Under the pieces are notes generated by a model. That model had not been told where the DNA came from. It made no database searches and saw nothing but the letters and a program-made list of their open reading frames with translations. This document shows positions 1-14,413 of a stretch of 64,000 bases of DNA, piece by piece. The position numbers and the translations under genes were made by a program. The first letter of the stretch is position 1. Each line of letters starts with the position of its first letter. Origin of the DNA: Boletus sp. NGJ (lineage: Eukaryota; Basidiomycota; Agaricomycetes; Boletales; Boletaceae); NCBI GenBank assembly GCA_019096195.1, contig JAGTXK010000136.1, positions 310,001-374,000 of the forward strand, written 5' to 3'.

Positions 1-836
1 CCGCTAGCTGCTCACCCCTGCGAGTAATAGCAAACCGTCGTCGTCCAACCATGACACGTACGACCGAAGACACTGCTGCCGGGTTGGGTTGTTTGGGGAG
101 ACAACGACGTGGTTATTCGTATGTGGTTCGTGGCTCGCATCGGTGGACTGGTAGCGACTTTGCCGCGAACGTGAGATCTGCAACTCAGATAGTCGTGCCC
201 AACCCATGGCATGTGCGGGTGATTCCATGCTTGCCGGGCCCAGTTTGGTGCCAGCTCAGTGTGCCATAGAAATATGGCACCCGTGATCAATGGGTATACG
301 TAGATGACCACCGTCGATGGTGTCATGTGTGCGGTCTTCGAGGGGGAGATGTTACTAGGTAGAATGAAGGGTCGGAGACACACAACGTTTCCTGTCGTCG
401 TCGTCTGTCGTAGAACCCAACCACGCGTGTTTACTTAATCCGAACCGTGCGTGAAACAAGGAAAGTCGGCTTACTTACTGGAATGACAGGGCTTGGCGGT
501 TCCGCACTGGTGGTGACGTGGTCCCCTTGTGCTGCGACGGAAAACCTGTAGAGTCGCTCATCACTGACGTTGTTGAAATAAAGGTTGCCGTCGTGTGTTG
601 CGGCTGCTCCACCTCCACACTCGTGTACGGTGTTACGTCCGTTGCATGACGAACCCCGTTCAAAAAGGCCTGTCGAGGAGCGGAAGTGAACGATCACGGA
701 TCAACCGCGTTCTAAACCTCATTGACACGAGTGATGGGATCGGCGAACACATACGAGATCACGATGACAGAGACGTCCATCTCGTCTGAACTGTCTTGGG
801 CGGAAGTAAGAAACATGGTACGCACGCGACTGCTGA
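1..836 (-). pseudogene. S9 peptidase (dipeptidyl-peptidase/acylaminoacyl-peptidase-like) N-terminal remnant, cut by the window edge
   Basis: Reading the minus strand, three pieces match the N-terminal beta-propeller part of S9C-type prolyl oligopeptidases. Around 780-720 there is a stretch like FADPITRVNEV. At about 690-480 the run GGGAAATHDGNLYFNNVSD is followed by a good GTAAGT donor at 478. At about 220-170 the segment WNHPHMPWVG matches the conserved WNHPDMPW motif. The pieces lie in different frames and stop codons separate them, so I read this as an eroded gene rather than a functional one. The catalytic C-terminal domain would lie beyond base 1. Family members are cytosolic serine peptidases that trim short or N-acylated peptides. 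The neighbour to the right, the ceramidase, is on the same strand but functionally unrelated. A heavily spliced live gene is the alternative, but frame loss inside conserved blocks argues against it. Confidence 0.45.
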
Positions 837-1243
837 GGCACTGGAGATTGGGGAGTTCCAAGTACCTTATAGCGCAACGTTTGCCTCCGTTTGTGTTGCA
901 GGCGATGTCAGACGCTTGGTCGAGTGAGAAGGTCTATGAATAGACCTATAAAGTCATGGAGCCTGTATTAGCTGCCAGTACTAGTGTGACGGTACCACTT
1001 GAACTTTTCGACGACTGGAGTGTGAAGTCATTGCTGTGTATGGTAAGCTAGTAAAGTTTCAGACCGGCAAACTGCCTGGCAGTGGATTACAAATTTACAA
1101 TTGAGTACTATAATCAATGGAGCCTACATTCTCGCAGAACTACTTGAGCAGTTGGATACATTAAAACAATCTGTATTCGATAGAGCATCAGTCCGGATAC
1201 CAACATTCCACAACACCGCGCCTGGTTCATTCAGGTTTTCGAT
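837..1243. other. intergenic, nothing recognised
   Basis: About 400 bases between the peptidase remnant and the ceramidase stop codon. Only short open frames without family resemblance are present. It probably holds the ceramidase 3' untranslated region. Confidence 0.4.
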
Positions 1244-4200
1244 CTACCCCACGGTGAAAGAAGAGGACGTGCCCATAAAGGACTGGATCGCCCCTACCAA
1301 TGTTTTGGCATCGCCGTAGTACGTGATTCGATATGCTCCTGCTATAGAGAACAGTCTATGAGATCTCGAACGCGTGAAATATCCATTGACTCGCCTGGCG
1401 TACCATCCTCGATTGTCCTATGAATGGAAAGGTAATAGACGAGTCAATATAAATATATGCGAGCCAAGTCGATCCTGGAAGGCAGAGGAACGACCAAAGC
1501 ACAAGATGGTAACTCACCAGCTAATATTAACAGTGCTTGTGCCAAACAAACGGTTCGCCCTACTCCACCGATAGATGGTAGATGGATGCGAGTCCGTGCG
1601 TACTGTCATCCAGGCGCCATTCACGAGCTGGTCGACAGTAAGGAACGTGCCTTCAAGGCGGAGATTGTTCTGTCATGCCCAAACACGTAGAGGTTATCTG
1701 ACTGCGTCCTACGGACACGATACAAGGTCTCTCACCCTTGGATTTGCCCCCACGAACTGCACACTGACCGTATCTCCCACAGAATACATGGTATCATTGA
1801 CATTCACCAAGACATCTCCAAAATCGTTCCAACCAGCGCGGTCAACGACAACTGGCGTCTATACACAACGCGTAAGCGAGCGGTAGATGAAGAGAAGACC
1901 AGAAGTTATAGACAACAATAGGATTTGATGAGGAACACACCTGCAATGAGATCGCAGCCAAGGTTTGCTCAGGTGGAGGAGCATCGGAAGTCGGCAATCC
2001 CGTGGCATTGTCGACGAGATAGGGAACTAACGCGCTGTAGCGATTTAAGTAGGCTTCAAGCGTTGCTAATTGTCCCAGACCAAGTCAGTCGCTGAAGTTC
2101 TTCATTGCAAAATCAACTAACCAGGTCCAAAGATCGTCGACGCTCCTTCGTATCGCTGAATGGAATATTCTTCACGTGTTGCAACATAATGTCCATAAGT
2201 GTTAGCAGGACCAGCAATGACAACATAGGCTGAGTTGTCGAGAACGCCAGACGAGATGAATCGAGCACGCAGAGCCTCACTGATGTTCCGCAGCGAGAGT
2301 AGATTAGGCACACATTTGTTTGGGTGAATGAACAGAGCAGGGATCAGATCACCGTGGTCAATTGGAACATGGACGCACACACCGCATTCGCCGGCCGGCC
2401 ATGGTCGTCAGCTCCCCGGGCAGGACAAGGACAACGAAGTTGCCGACACGGAGCATTTGAACATCAACGGTGTGTGGTGACCATAGATACGGTGTGTCGG
2501 CATAACCCTATACGCGCGGGTAAACAAACTGGTGTCACAAACGACATGGAATTGCAGCGCACGCTGTTCAGCAAGATAGGCTTTGGATATTGGCAATTAA
2601 TCTGCTCTTGTGAAGCAGGCGGAGTAATAGCACCTGGACAGCTGGAATTTAAATACGAATCGCGAAGAAAGGGTTTCCGCGAATACATACCCTTGACCAA
2701 CTGCCAAAAAGGATTCTGAGGCGTGGATGAGTTAGCACCTTGAACGAAATCGAAGGCTCCGGGACCATCACTTTTCATGGTCAAACGAAAATGTGAGGTA
2801 ATTAAAATGATCAACAAAGGACATCATGAGCGGTGCATCCTCCCTCGAGTGGAAGCAAACTGACGTCGTTCCTCCAGCAAACCCATACCCTGTGGAATTA
2901 GATCGATTTAGCAGGAACGACAGGTAGGCAGGACAAGATGGGACGGACCCAGTGCGGCAGGGCAAGTACTTGCGATGGACCCATTGGGCAGTATGAACGT
3001 ATGATTCATCCTGAAAATGATTTTATATGTCAGCCCTCTGTATACTGCGGTTATTTCCCCAAGGTTGCTGAAGTTACCACTGGCGGATATGACGGAGACG
3101 CGCAGAAATCTTCTAAGCGAAGTTGACAACTTACATGTCCATATAAACGTGCACACTCCTCACAGAACCCTTCACGCCCGTCAACGCTGTTGTGTTTGCA
3201 GTTTCGATGGTACTGTCTGGGCTTATGGAGATAACCTCTGGTGATGACGACTCCATGACTTGACGCGCAGCTTTGAATTGAGCATCCCCAATCAGATGGT
3301 TGGAAGCGAAGTCCGAGATACGGAAGCCTGGCCCTCTGTGCATTCAGAAAAGCCAACAGTGGGTATACAGCAGATGCGCGAGGCTGGAAACTTCACGGAC
3401 CGACCATGACAATCCTTAACGTAGCCACCACATGTTGAATGCTTGGATTCGCAGGGTTGGCCGTCATAGGATTGGCCAGGAGATTCGCAGTATGCGCCTA
3501 GGCTAATAATTTGCAGGATATTAACGATGATAGAGTTCATGTGGGGTGTCCATCAGTTTGACGAACAAGAAGGAAACATGTCACAACTCGCGTATTTGGG
3601 GTCGTATCACCGACATTGGCTGATGTGGAGCAGAACGGCGTTAACATGCGTGCCGACCATAGAGACCAATGATTCAAAAGTGGATTTTGGAGGGAATTAA
3701 TCATCATATATTTAGAGGAGAATAGTGAAGGATGGAGTGCCAGGGATATGTAGGACATACACTGAATGAACCCAGCCACGAAGCTGTTGTTTCCGGGAAC
3801 GGAATTTGGCTCAGCATATGCTGTTATATTTTTATGAATGAAATGCGTACGACAGACAAATTGTGAGTCATGTTGAATATGAATTTGCAGGTGACTCACA
3901 TTCATATAAATATGCGGCCATCCCCTTGTTGTCCCCACTGACCAGAGTATTGTTCTTCGTTCACCAAGTCAATATCCTGGAAATGATGCCCTTAGTGGGC
4001 CAGTGAAATACTCCAACTTACCTCGTACAAGCTAGTCCCATGCACAGCAAAGAAACTGATCAACCCCCTCGCAATTCCATCTACATCATTCAACCGAAGG
4101 ACAGATAACTCCTTGTCTTGATCAAACTGGTACCTCGCTGTTTCTTCTACAGGATTGGCTACATATGCACTAGGGCTGCGATTGCGATTGGCACCCAACA

Positions 4201-4890
4201 AAGTGGTGTTGCCAACACTGATGGATCCCATAGCAAGGGAAGCATGGGCTTTGCGGATGGCACTGAGGGTTCCATCTATGATCGCTTGTGCTGTTTGGTT
4301 GATATAACCGAGACTTGTGACCTGGGGAAGGAGGTTTTCGAGGTACCCGCCAACACCCGAATGAGAATGCGTGCCCACAAGAGCCGTGTTAGAAGGAGTG
4401 TACAAGCCCCCGAGAACCGGATCATTGGAGAGAGCGTTGAGGATGGAACGGCGGATACCTGTATCGCCCATGCAAATGTCAGACGAAATGAGGAGAATGC
4501 GGGAGGTAGGCGAGGTCGGGTCACTGGGGTCAGCGATGATAAACGCGCGAGAACGCTGGCGCATATGTAGGCCCGTGTCTATCTGAGCTAGTGAAGCATA
4601 TCCCTACAGTATTGGTGATGAGGTATAAGACGACACGGGTCAGACGTCATGGCACGTACCATCATGTTAGTCTCTACGACTGGGCTGTTGGACAGGGATC
4701 AAACGGGGAATGGGTACGATGGTGGGTAAGGAGAGACGTACCCAGTGACATCGCCAATACCTACACCAATCAAGTAATGGCCGGAGGTGGCACCCTGCAC
4801 ACCGGCATTCTGGGTAGCGCTTTGAGCCAATGGACCACCACTGGCGGAAGCGAAAAAGAAGAGGTAGAAATAGAGTAACAATGTTTGCAT
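1244..4890 (-). CDS. neutral ceramidase (secreted, many introns)
   Basis: Hydrolyses the N-acyl bond of ceramide to sphingosine and fatty acid; fungal members are secreted or secretory-pathway enzymes. The start at 4890 gives a clear signal peptide (MQTLLLYFYLFFFASAS). Then follow YLIGVGIGDVTG, a 25-base micro-exon at 4660-4684 (PVVETNMM), the Zn-site segment GTHSHSGVGGYLENLLPQ, LLGANRNRSPSAY, the active-site block SNVGDTTPNTLGAYCESPG (3575-3480), and AGPANTYGHYVATREEYS (about 2210-2140). The C-terminal immunoglobulin-like domain includes NNLRLEGTFLTVDQLVNG and YRITYYGDAKTL, ending at the stop 1244-1246. All conserved blocks can be joined in frame. Two joins need GC donors (3591-3590 and 1394-1393). 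The expected catalytic Ser of GDVSPN reads Thr here. Family assignment is secure; some internal exon edges in 1900-3500 were not resolved one by one. Confidence 0.88.
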
Positions 4891-5353
4891 GGCATCCCTA
4901 AGCCAGACAAAGGGAGAGAAAGGCTCTCCTACGTCCAACAGAGGGAGATACATGCAGAATGATATACAAGCCTTGTGGAATCATTACCTTGCTTACCCCC
5001 TAAAAGGGTCACGCGAGAAGAGTCTCACGCTCCTTGAGTACTTGGACGACTCTCTACGGTCCTAGTGATCTGACGCACTCATCAGCTGTTTATTGCTAGC
5101 CTCCCCTAGGCTAACCAAAGAGTCTGGAAGGAAGGTTGTAGTTATCTCGGGACTGCAAACCACCACCCATTGCCAGCTGAGTTTGTTAGATACGTCAAAG
5201 TGATCAGAGTTGGAGTAGGTTGGAAAGAAAACAATTACCTCGAGTGCCCCGACGCCGTGGATGACTTGTCTGCTCCCGTCCCAAAAAGAAACTCGACTCG
5301 CCGAAACGCTTGACCACGAAGCTACCCATTTGCGTTTTAGTGGGCGTGTCTTA

Positions 5354-6875
5354 GAGCGTGTCCTATGCCATCACGGACCCGTCGGTCACTCCTCATCTGA
5401 GGCCAAGATCCTGAAACCGAAATGTGGGACGAAACCAACACGAAGCTCGCTGGCGTCGGCTCACATTTATTTGTACACTACAAGGGGTGTAAACAAATGT
5501 GATCTGGCGCTTGCGTTCATCGCTCTCTCCAACCACTTGTTTCGTCTGTCCTAGCGCTTCTTTTGTGCCGTATCTCCTCTATAGACGGAGCAAGTTTCAC
5601 CCCGCATTGGCGAGTCACTGCCCTTAAACTGATTCATGCGTCTCTTCCCGTAGATGGGATGAATGGGTCCCCGTAGCGCGTCTCCTCAAATTTAAAACGA
5701 GACCAACGTCGCGCTTCAGAAGGCACTCTCGAGCCAAGCGTCACAAGCAGCGTCATCTTCTGCGGCGGGGAGCAAAAAAGGCGCAGGGGGAAGTGGGTCC
5801 GATGGTGCGGGTGGCGGAGCTGGGACTGGGACAGGACGAGGTGGGAGGAAGGACGGGAGGGGAACGAAACGAGGAAGGGAAGAGGTGAGTCATCTTTGGG
5901 CTTTAATGGCAAGCACATAGTACTAGTTGGCGCGTACTATTCGCTTTGCGAATTCGCCGTCTCGCTCTGGAGTTTGAGGCTGCAGCGTTATGTCATTTCT
6001 GATTGCTGATTGCTCGGTGTGATCTGGTAGGATGAAAACAGTCGAAAGCCGGAGATGAAGCTGAATGTGCCGGAGGTGCTTAAAGTGCTCCTTGTCGACG
6101 ATTGGGAGGCTGTCACGAAAAACAACCAGGCATGTCTTCCTTTGATTTGGATATATGCGTCTCCCTCACAATCTGGGCATATCTACCCTCCATCTCTGCT
6201 CTTCGTGTTGTGGTGTCGCTGCCCATGGCAATACGAACATAGCTGGTCTCGCTTCCTCGGATACCAAATGTGATCGAAATACTCCAAGAGTTCAAAGGGC
6301 ATGTTGCGAAAATGGGTAAACACACAAGTGTAATCTTTCTAGTGTCTAGTGACAGCCTCCTCACTGGGTTCGACACAGCTTGCGTGACCCTGACCTGGTC
6401 CTTCCTACCATCATGTCTGGACTCACCGTTTACTTTGATCGCTCCCTCGGTGCGAACTTACTTTACCGCTTCGAGCGGCCTCAATATGCGGAGATCCGCA
6501 AGGCGTACGTTACTGGTCCCAAGGTACAGGTCTGGCAGGAGAAGGACGTGAGTGCGATTTATAAGGCGGAACATCTATTGAGAATGATGGGTATGTTCTC
6601 AATCTTCTCCAACTAGATCGCGCGGCGAGGATTATTGACTGACTATCCCAGTGAGTTTGCCACAGATGGTGGCCAGCTCAACGATGGATGCGGAGAGCAT
6701 AGGGTCGGTGAAAGACTGTGAACCAGCCGCTCTCGTACGTGCCTGCTTTTCTCCGTCTCGTCTCATACGAGTTGGCTCACGATTGGCGCAGATTCCTTGT
6801 GAGCGAGCGTGATGGGTTATTCCTCAGAGCATTAAAGTGCGAGATTACAATATCAGAATATCTTGCGGTCGTTAT
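5354..6875 (+). pseudogene. dead copy of EAF3/MRG15-like gene
   Basis: Homologous along its length to the intact EAF3 gene at 28679-30233. Recognisable parts are the chromodomain remnant (about 5355-5500), the glycine-rich linker (5690-5890), MKLNVPEVLKVLLVDDWEAV (6055-6115) and the MRG-domain block YFDRSLGANLLYRFERPQYA (about 6430-6490). The start codon region is deleted: the sequence corresponding to about 160 bases around the intact copy's ATG is missing. The chromodomain exon carries in-frame stops (GGGTGTAAACAA against GGGTGGAAACAA in the other copy), and the position matching the normal stop codon is altered. No functional product is expected. Confidence 0.85.
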
Positions 6876-6934
6876 TCTACTCTCACCTGTTCCTCTGAAC
6901 TTGCTGGTTGATCCTAAGTTCCAGTGATCTGCAG

Positions 6935-7105
6935 TGGTCTTGCGATGAACTATCGTGCGTGTCGCTCCAATACTTTGACTACATTCCAACAGGAGATAAA
7001 TAACGCTCATCGTCCCGTGCACTTTAGCACACTCCGTTGCAGTTCTCAGGTGCCTCCGTGTATCCAGGACTATGACAAGTACATCATGCCGGGTAGGAAT
7101 GCTAC
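6935..7105 (+). pseudogene. peroxiredoxin gene fragment
   Basis: Matches intron 1 and the start of the second exon of the peroxiredoxin gene at 27646-28493. The intron sequence (CGTGCGTGTCGCTCC... to ...GTGCACTTTAG) is followed by a remnant of the GVPGAFTPPCSSQVPQYIQDYDKY coding block, here reduced to CSSQVPPCIQDYDKY. Exon 1 and everything after this block are absent; the sequence then passes directly into the P450 fragment. Confidence 0.8.
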
Positions 7106-7111
7106 AATAAC

Positions 7112-7465
7112 TCATAAAGGCGTTCAACGTTTAAGAGCATCCGCAGATCGAACGGTAAACCTGAACGGGAATGGGTTTGAGCTAACGTTCACTCCGGTTA
7201 TGACGAACTCCATTGCAGGCGGTGTGATCTCATTGCCGTGGTCATCGAGCGCCTTGTGGAATTCGAATCCCCAGAACAACGTTGCAATGGTGATGAAGAT
7301 GGAATTCATTGCTTAACACAGATTCGTCGACCGTATCCAAAGCCAAGAAGGTCATACCGCACATTCGGTTGCCAGCTTCAAGCTTCCGATGTTCGGGTAT
7401 AAACGCATCGAAGCGTAATGGACCTGGCGGGTTGCAATGAGAATTGTCAGCATAGAGCTGTTGTA
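7112..7465 (-). pseudogene. cytochrome P450 3'-end fragment
   Basis: On the minus strand this is close to the last exon of the P450 gene at 25290-27290: FITIATLFWGFEFHKALDDH against FITIATLLWAFEFHKALDDH. The similarity extends back through the preceding exon and intron to about 7465 (equivalent to 26885). The heme-binding part is degraded and nothing upstream of it is present. Confidence 0.85.
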
Positions 7466-7570
7466 ACTTTACTGTATCAGTCTACGTACTATCTAGTACA
7501 AGATGAAGCAAGTCTAGGGACGAACACGGCACACTCGCGGCTTTGTTTGCTAACCTTGCCCATTATCATC

Positions 7571-8593
7571 ATGCCATCTTCGGAGCCGTCCAGCGTGGGC
7601 AGCGTAGCCTCTGCAGGTGGGAGGCGTGCTCAAGCATCCTACCACTCATCGGCCACTGCCAGTGCGTCCCACCGTACGCTCGACAGTATACGCGATGAAG
7701 TTGCACATAGCGTCGCTGTGCGCGCCATCACGAAAGCGACGACAATCGAGGGCGCAAAAATCAGCGTTTACTTCACCTTCTCCAAAAAAGACGACGATGT
7801 CTTTCTGCGCCGTGTGGCAGAGATCCTTCGCGCACGGATACCCTCCCGTCACCTCTTCGCAATAGGAACGACCGGCGCACCGTCGCCTACCTCTCCCACA
7901 AACACCAACACTTTGGTCATCACAGGTGCAGAAGACGACGACGTCCAACGTGCAGTCCTCCTCTTCAGCTCTAAATTCCTAGGTCGAGTCGCCTCCGTCA
8001 CCAATCACGGAACCTTTCTCGTAGCTGCCGTACATGAAATCGGGATATCCTCCTATGATAGCGCCGCTCTTTGGGATGTCCTCTCAAAATCGGTCCGCGC
8101 ACCACTCGATCCCCTCTCCCCTCCCCCTGGCTCGAGAAGCATCGACCAACTCGTATCCGCATCTCGCACCCGTCTTCAACGTGTCACTCCACACCAGGCA
8201 TGGGAAGTCCTCCATGACCCAACATACCCCATACCTGCATTCCTCGTTGACATACGCCCTGCCTCCCAACGCGCGCGCTCAGGCGGCATCCACGGCTCCC
8301 TCATCATAGAACGGAACGACCTCGAGTGGCGGTTCGACCCGAGGAGCGAGGCGAGGCTAGCCATAGCTGATCGGTACGATTTGAGGATAATTGTGTACTG
8401 TGAAGATGGGCATGCAAGCAGCCTTGCAGCTGCCGCATTGCATGACGTGGGATTGCTAAACGCAACCGATATGATAGGTGGATTCGAGGCTTGGAAGGCG
8501 GAGGGGCTCTCTGGACAGATTAAGCCACCATCGACACTAAGTGAAACCGGCACATGGGAAGCACTGTCGCAGCCATCCCCCGTTTCAGATTGA
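7571..8593 (+). CDS. protein with C-terminal rhodanese-like domain
   Basis: A single-exon protein of 340 residues. The start at 7571 follows a pyrimidine-rich leader; an in-frame upstream ATG at 7418 lies in duplicated debris and is unlikely. The C-terminal third is a rhodanese fold: FLVDIRPASQRARSGGIHGS, then IIVYCEDGHASSLAAAAL with a Cys in the active-site loop, then IGGFEAWKAEGL. This points to sulfur transfer or a related cysteine-based activity, probably cytosolic because no targeting signal is visible. The N-terminal part (KISVYFTFSKKDDDVFLRRV, TLVITGAEDDDVQRAVLLFS) looks like a folded alpha/beta domain that I cannot name. It starts about 100 bases right of the end of the decayed duplication. 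The rhodanese call is firm; substrate unknown. Confidence 0.75.
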   Translation: MPSSEPSSVGSVASAGGRRAQASYHSSATASASHRTLDSIRDEVAHSVAVRAITKATTIEGAKISVYFTFSKKDDDVFLRRVAEILRARIPSRHLFAIGTTGAPSPTSPTNTNTLVITGAEDDDVQRAVLLFSSKFLGRVASVTNHGTFLVAAVHEIGISSYDSAALWDVLSKSVRAPLDPLSPPPGSRSIDQLVSASRTRLQRVTPHQAWEVLHDPTYPIPAFLVDIRPASQRARSGGIHGSLIIERNDLEWRFDPRSEARLAIADRYDLRIIVYCEDGHASSLAAAALHDVGLLNATDMIGGFEAWKAEGLSGQIKPPSTLSETGTWEALSQPSPVSD

Positions 8594-9598
8594 CGGTTGC
8601 CTGCATCACCTATCGTGCGTGTTTTATTTCGTGACTTTAGCGTGCTAATTTTACATGTTGCTAACCGTATGCCGGCCCTATTTCACAGTCACGTTTATAC
8701 GACTCTTCTGGCTCAGATTCCTGTCAGACTCGGATGGGCCAAATCTATTGGTGCTTGATCTTAATGGTTATCCTCGAGTCCTTCAAAGCGCTGAATTATG
8801 AATGTTGTCTCATGTTTCATACTTATGCAGCCAGTGAGATTTGTTGTACCTCGTGTAATGACGCACTGTAGTAAATGCACTCGATTCCATCGTAAGACCA
8901 CAAAATTCGGACTCATCGGTTACCACACCACATGCACCGCAGTCAGTACTTTATCCCTTTGCGACAATCTGAGAACCCTGTTGCGCAGTGTTTCATATGA
9001 CCCGGTGGGTGGACTCACCCTCGTGTATTCAGAGATTGAATTGGATGACAAACACAAAGTCAACTACATCCCTACTAGATCGTACACGTCAGGCTCAAGA
9101 CGAACTGTCTCAAATTTAAAGGAAAGCGCATATTTTACGTTTGGGGTGACATTATGGGCTACTACGATATATAAATTTCACAACCATCCGTCGCAATATC
9201 CCAGAGGGTTACTAAATGTCGGACGTCGTGCATCATACACCGCCTCTACTTACCAGCAATTTTCTGAGCGCGCCACATTACCCATGAGTCAGGTCGTCGC
9301 CGTTGTCGTTATCGTCGATCCTATCAACTCGGACGGCCCGCTTAGACTGAATGCATGCAAGATTCAGATCCAACTCAGAGCTGCACCGGAGAAGACAAAG
9401 TCCCGTCATCGTTGACATCAAACCCCAAGTCGGGCGAGCCGAGTGTGACGAAAGCGCTCCACCCACTCCCTGCTCGTGCCGTAAATGCGTTTGGGTCTTA
9501 TAAATCGGTTCTTTGGCCTTGAAAATTCCTGACCCACCTGAGTGAACCCAAGACTTCAAAAGTTAACCACTCTTAGATCAACTCTGCCCGTTTTCACC
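8594..9598. other. intergenic, no supported gene
   Basis: A 205-codon open frame (8798-9415) exists, but its composition is irregular, no motif is recognisable and no splice pattern supports it. The last 100 bases before 9599, with CTTATAAATCGG at about 9497, may be the promoter of the small secreted peptide. Confidence 0.4.
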
Positions 9599-9811
9599 AT
9601 GTTGTTCAACAAGCTCGCACTTGCGCTCCTCAGTGTTGTCGCTGTTGCAGCTGCGTTGCCCAGTCCAGCTGCCGCCAATGTTGCTCTCGACGTAGATATC
9701 GACCGCCGTGGCGAGTGTCACTGGCAGCCCAAGTGAGTGCCCCTCTTGCATTCGTTGTGTATTGTGTGTCGCTGAAGAGTTTTCTGTAGTAGCTCACAGA
9801 ACTCTTGTTAA
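9599..9811 (+). CDS. small secreted peptide, possibly Kex2-processed
   Basis: The start at 9599 gives MLFNKLALALLSVVAVAAA, a classic signal peptide, followed by a propeptide-like segment and a dibasic site (DIDRR at residues 33-37) just before GECHWQP. GTGAGT at 9733 is a good donor. Splicing to the AG at 9788-9789 gives a 51-residue product ending in NSSQNSC. Without splicing it is 45 residues ending in QPK. After the spliced stop, the same frame continues for 13 codons (GVGGFLDAIVPKL) to a second stop, so a longer ancestral peptide is possible. No family is recognised. A TATA-like CTTATAAATC lies about 100 bases upstream. The function could be a signalling or effector-like peptide, but that is inference. 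Confidence 0.55.
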
Positions 9812-13962
<4,151 letters not shown>

Positions 13963-14226
13963 GTCTCTGGGTGGAACAGTATCTGAGGTGGTGTGGTGAT
14001 GGTCAACTTCTGAGCCAGCTGTGGAATGCGAACACAGAAAATGTGCTGATCTAAGATCTGGTACAGCCACACCCCTTACAAAGGAGGTTTGGAGAGTCAA
14101 ATTTTTAAAACAAGTATTGATGCTCATATACAAACGTGTACAATGCTTGTCTTAAGAAACCTACAAAGTTGTCCTATAATTTACATACACAGGGCACCAG
14201 GAGAAAAAGAAAAAGAAAATCAATGT

Positions 14227-14296
14227 GCATTAAGAGGGAATCGAACCCCCGGCGGGTCGATGGCAACGACCCAGGTTACCACTACCCCATTAATGC
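14227..14296 (-). tRNA. tRNA-Gly (anticodon GCC)
   Basis: Read on the minus strand from 14296. The acceptor arms GCATTAA and TTAATGC pair perfectly (7 bp). The D arm contains AGTGGTAA. The anticodon stem GGTCG/CGACC closes a 7-base loop TTGCCAT with anticodon GCC. The T arm is GGGGG-TTCGATT-CCCTC with one wobble pair. Total is 70 bases, without intron. It sits between the PRP43 5' end and the TAF11 3' end on the same strand as both. The internal A and B boxes (TAGTGGTAA; GGTTCGATTCC) are present. Confidence 0.93.
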
Positions 14297-14413
14297 TTGA
14301 CACCACTACACGACTGTGTGTCAGTATATGCCTGATGACTATCCGTATGGCTCTGCAAAATCGACCAATGTTGTCACCCACCCAAGAAAAGTGTCCAGGG
14401 TCAACAATGTCGA

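Larger units (their letters stand above)
5035..7470 (+). repeat. decayed inverted duplicate of 26885-30750 (copy 1)
   Basis: Bases here match the reverse complement of the segment around 26885-30750: an upstream fragment (5035-5270), EAF3/MRG (5275-6900), part of a peroxiredoxin gene (about 6935-7100) and the P450 3' end (about 7110-7465). Copy 1 is shorter because it has lost the EAF3 promoter and start codon, peroxiredoxin exon 1 and 3' half, and the P450-peroxiredoxin intergenic part. Many substitutions separate the copies, so the duplication is not recent. Confidence 0.9.

Noticed and set aside
8798-9415. 205-codon open frame on the plus strand
   Set aside because: No motif, no signal peptide, uneven composition and no flanking splice pattern; a chance frame in intergenic sequence is more likely.
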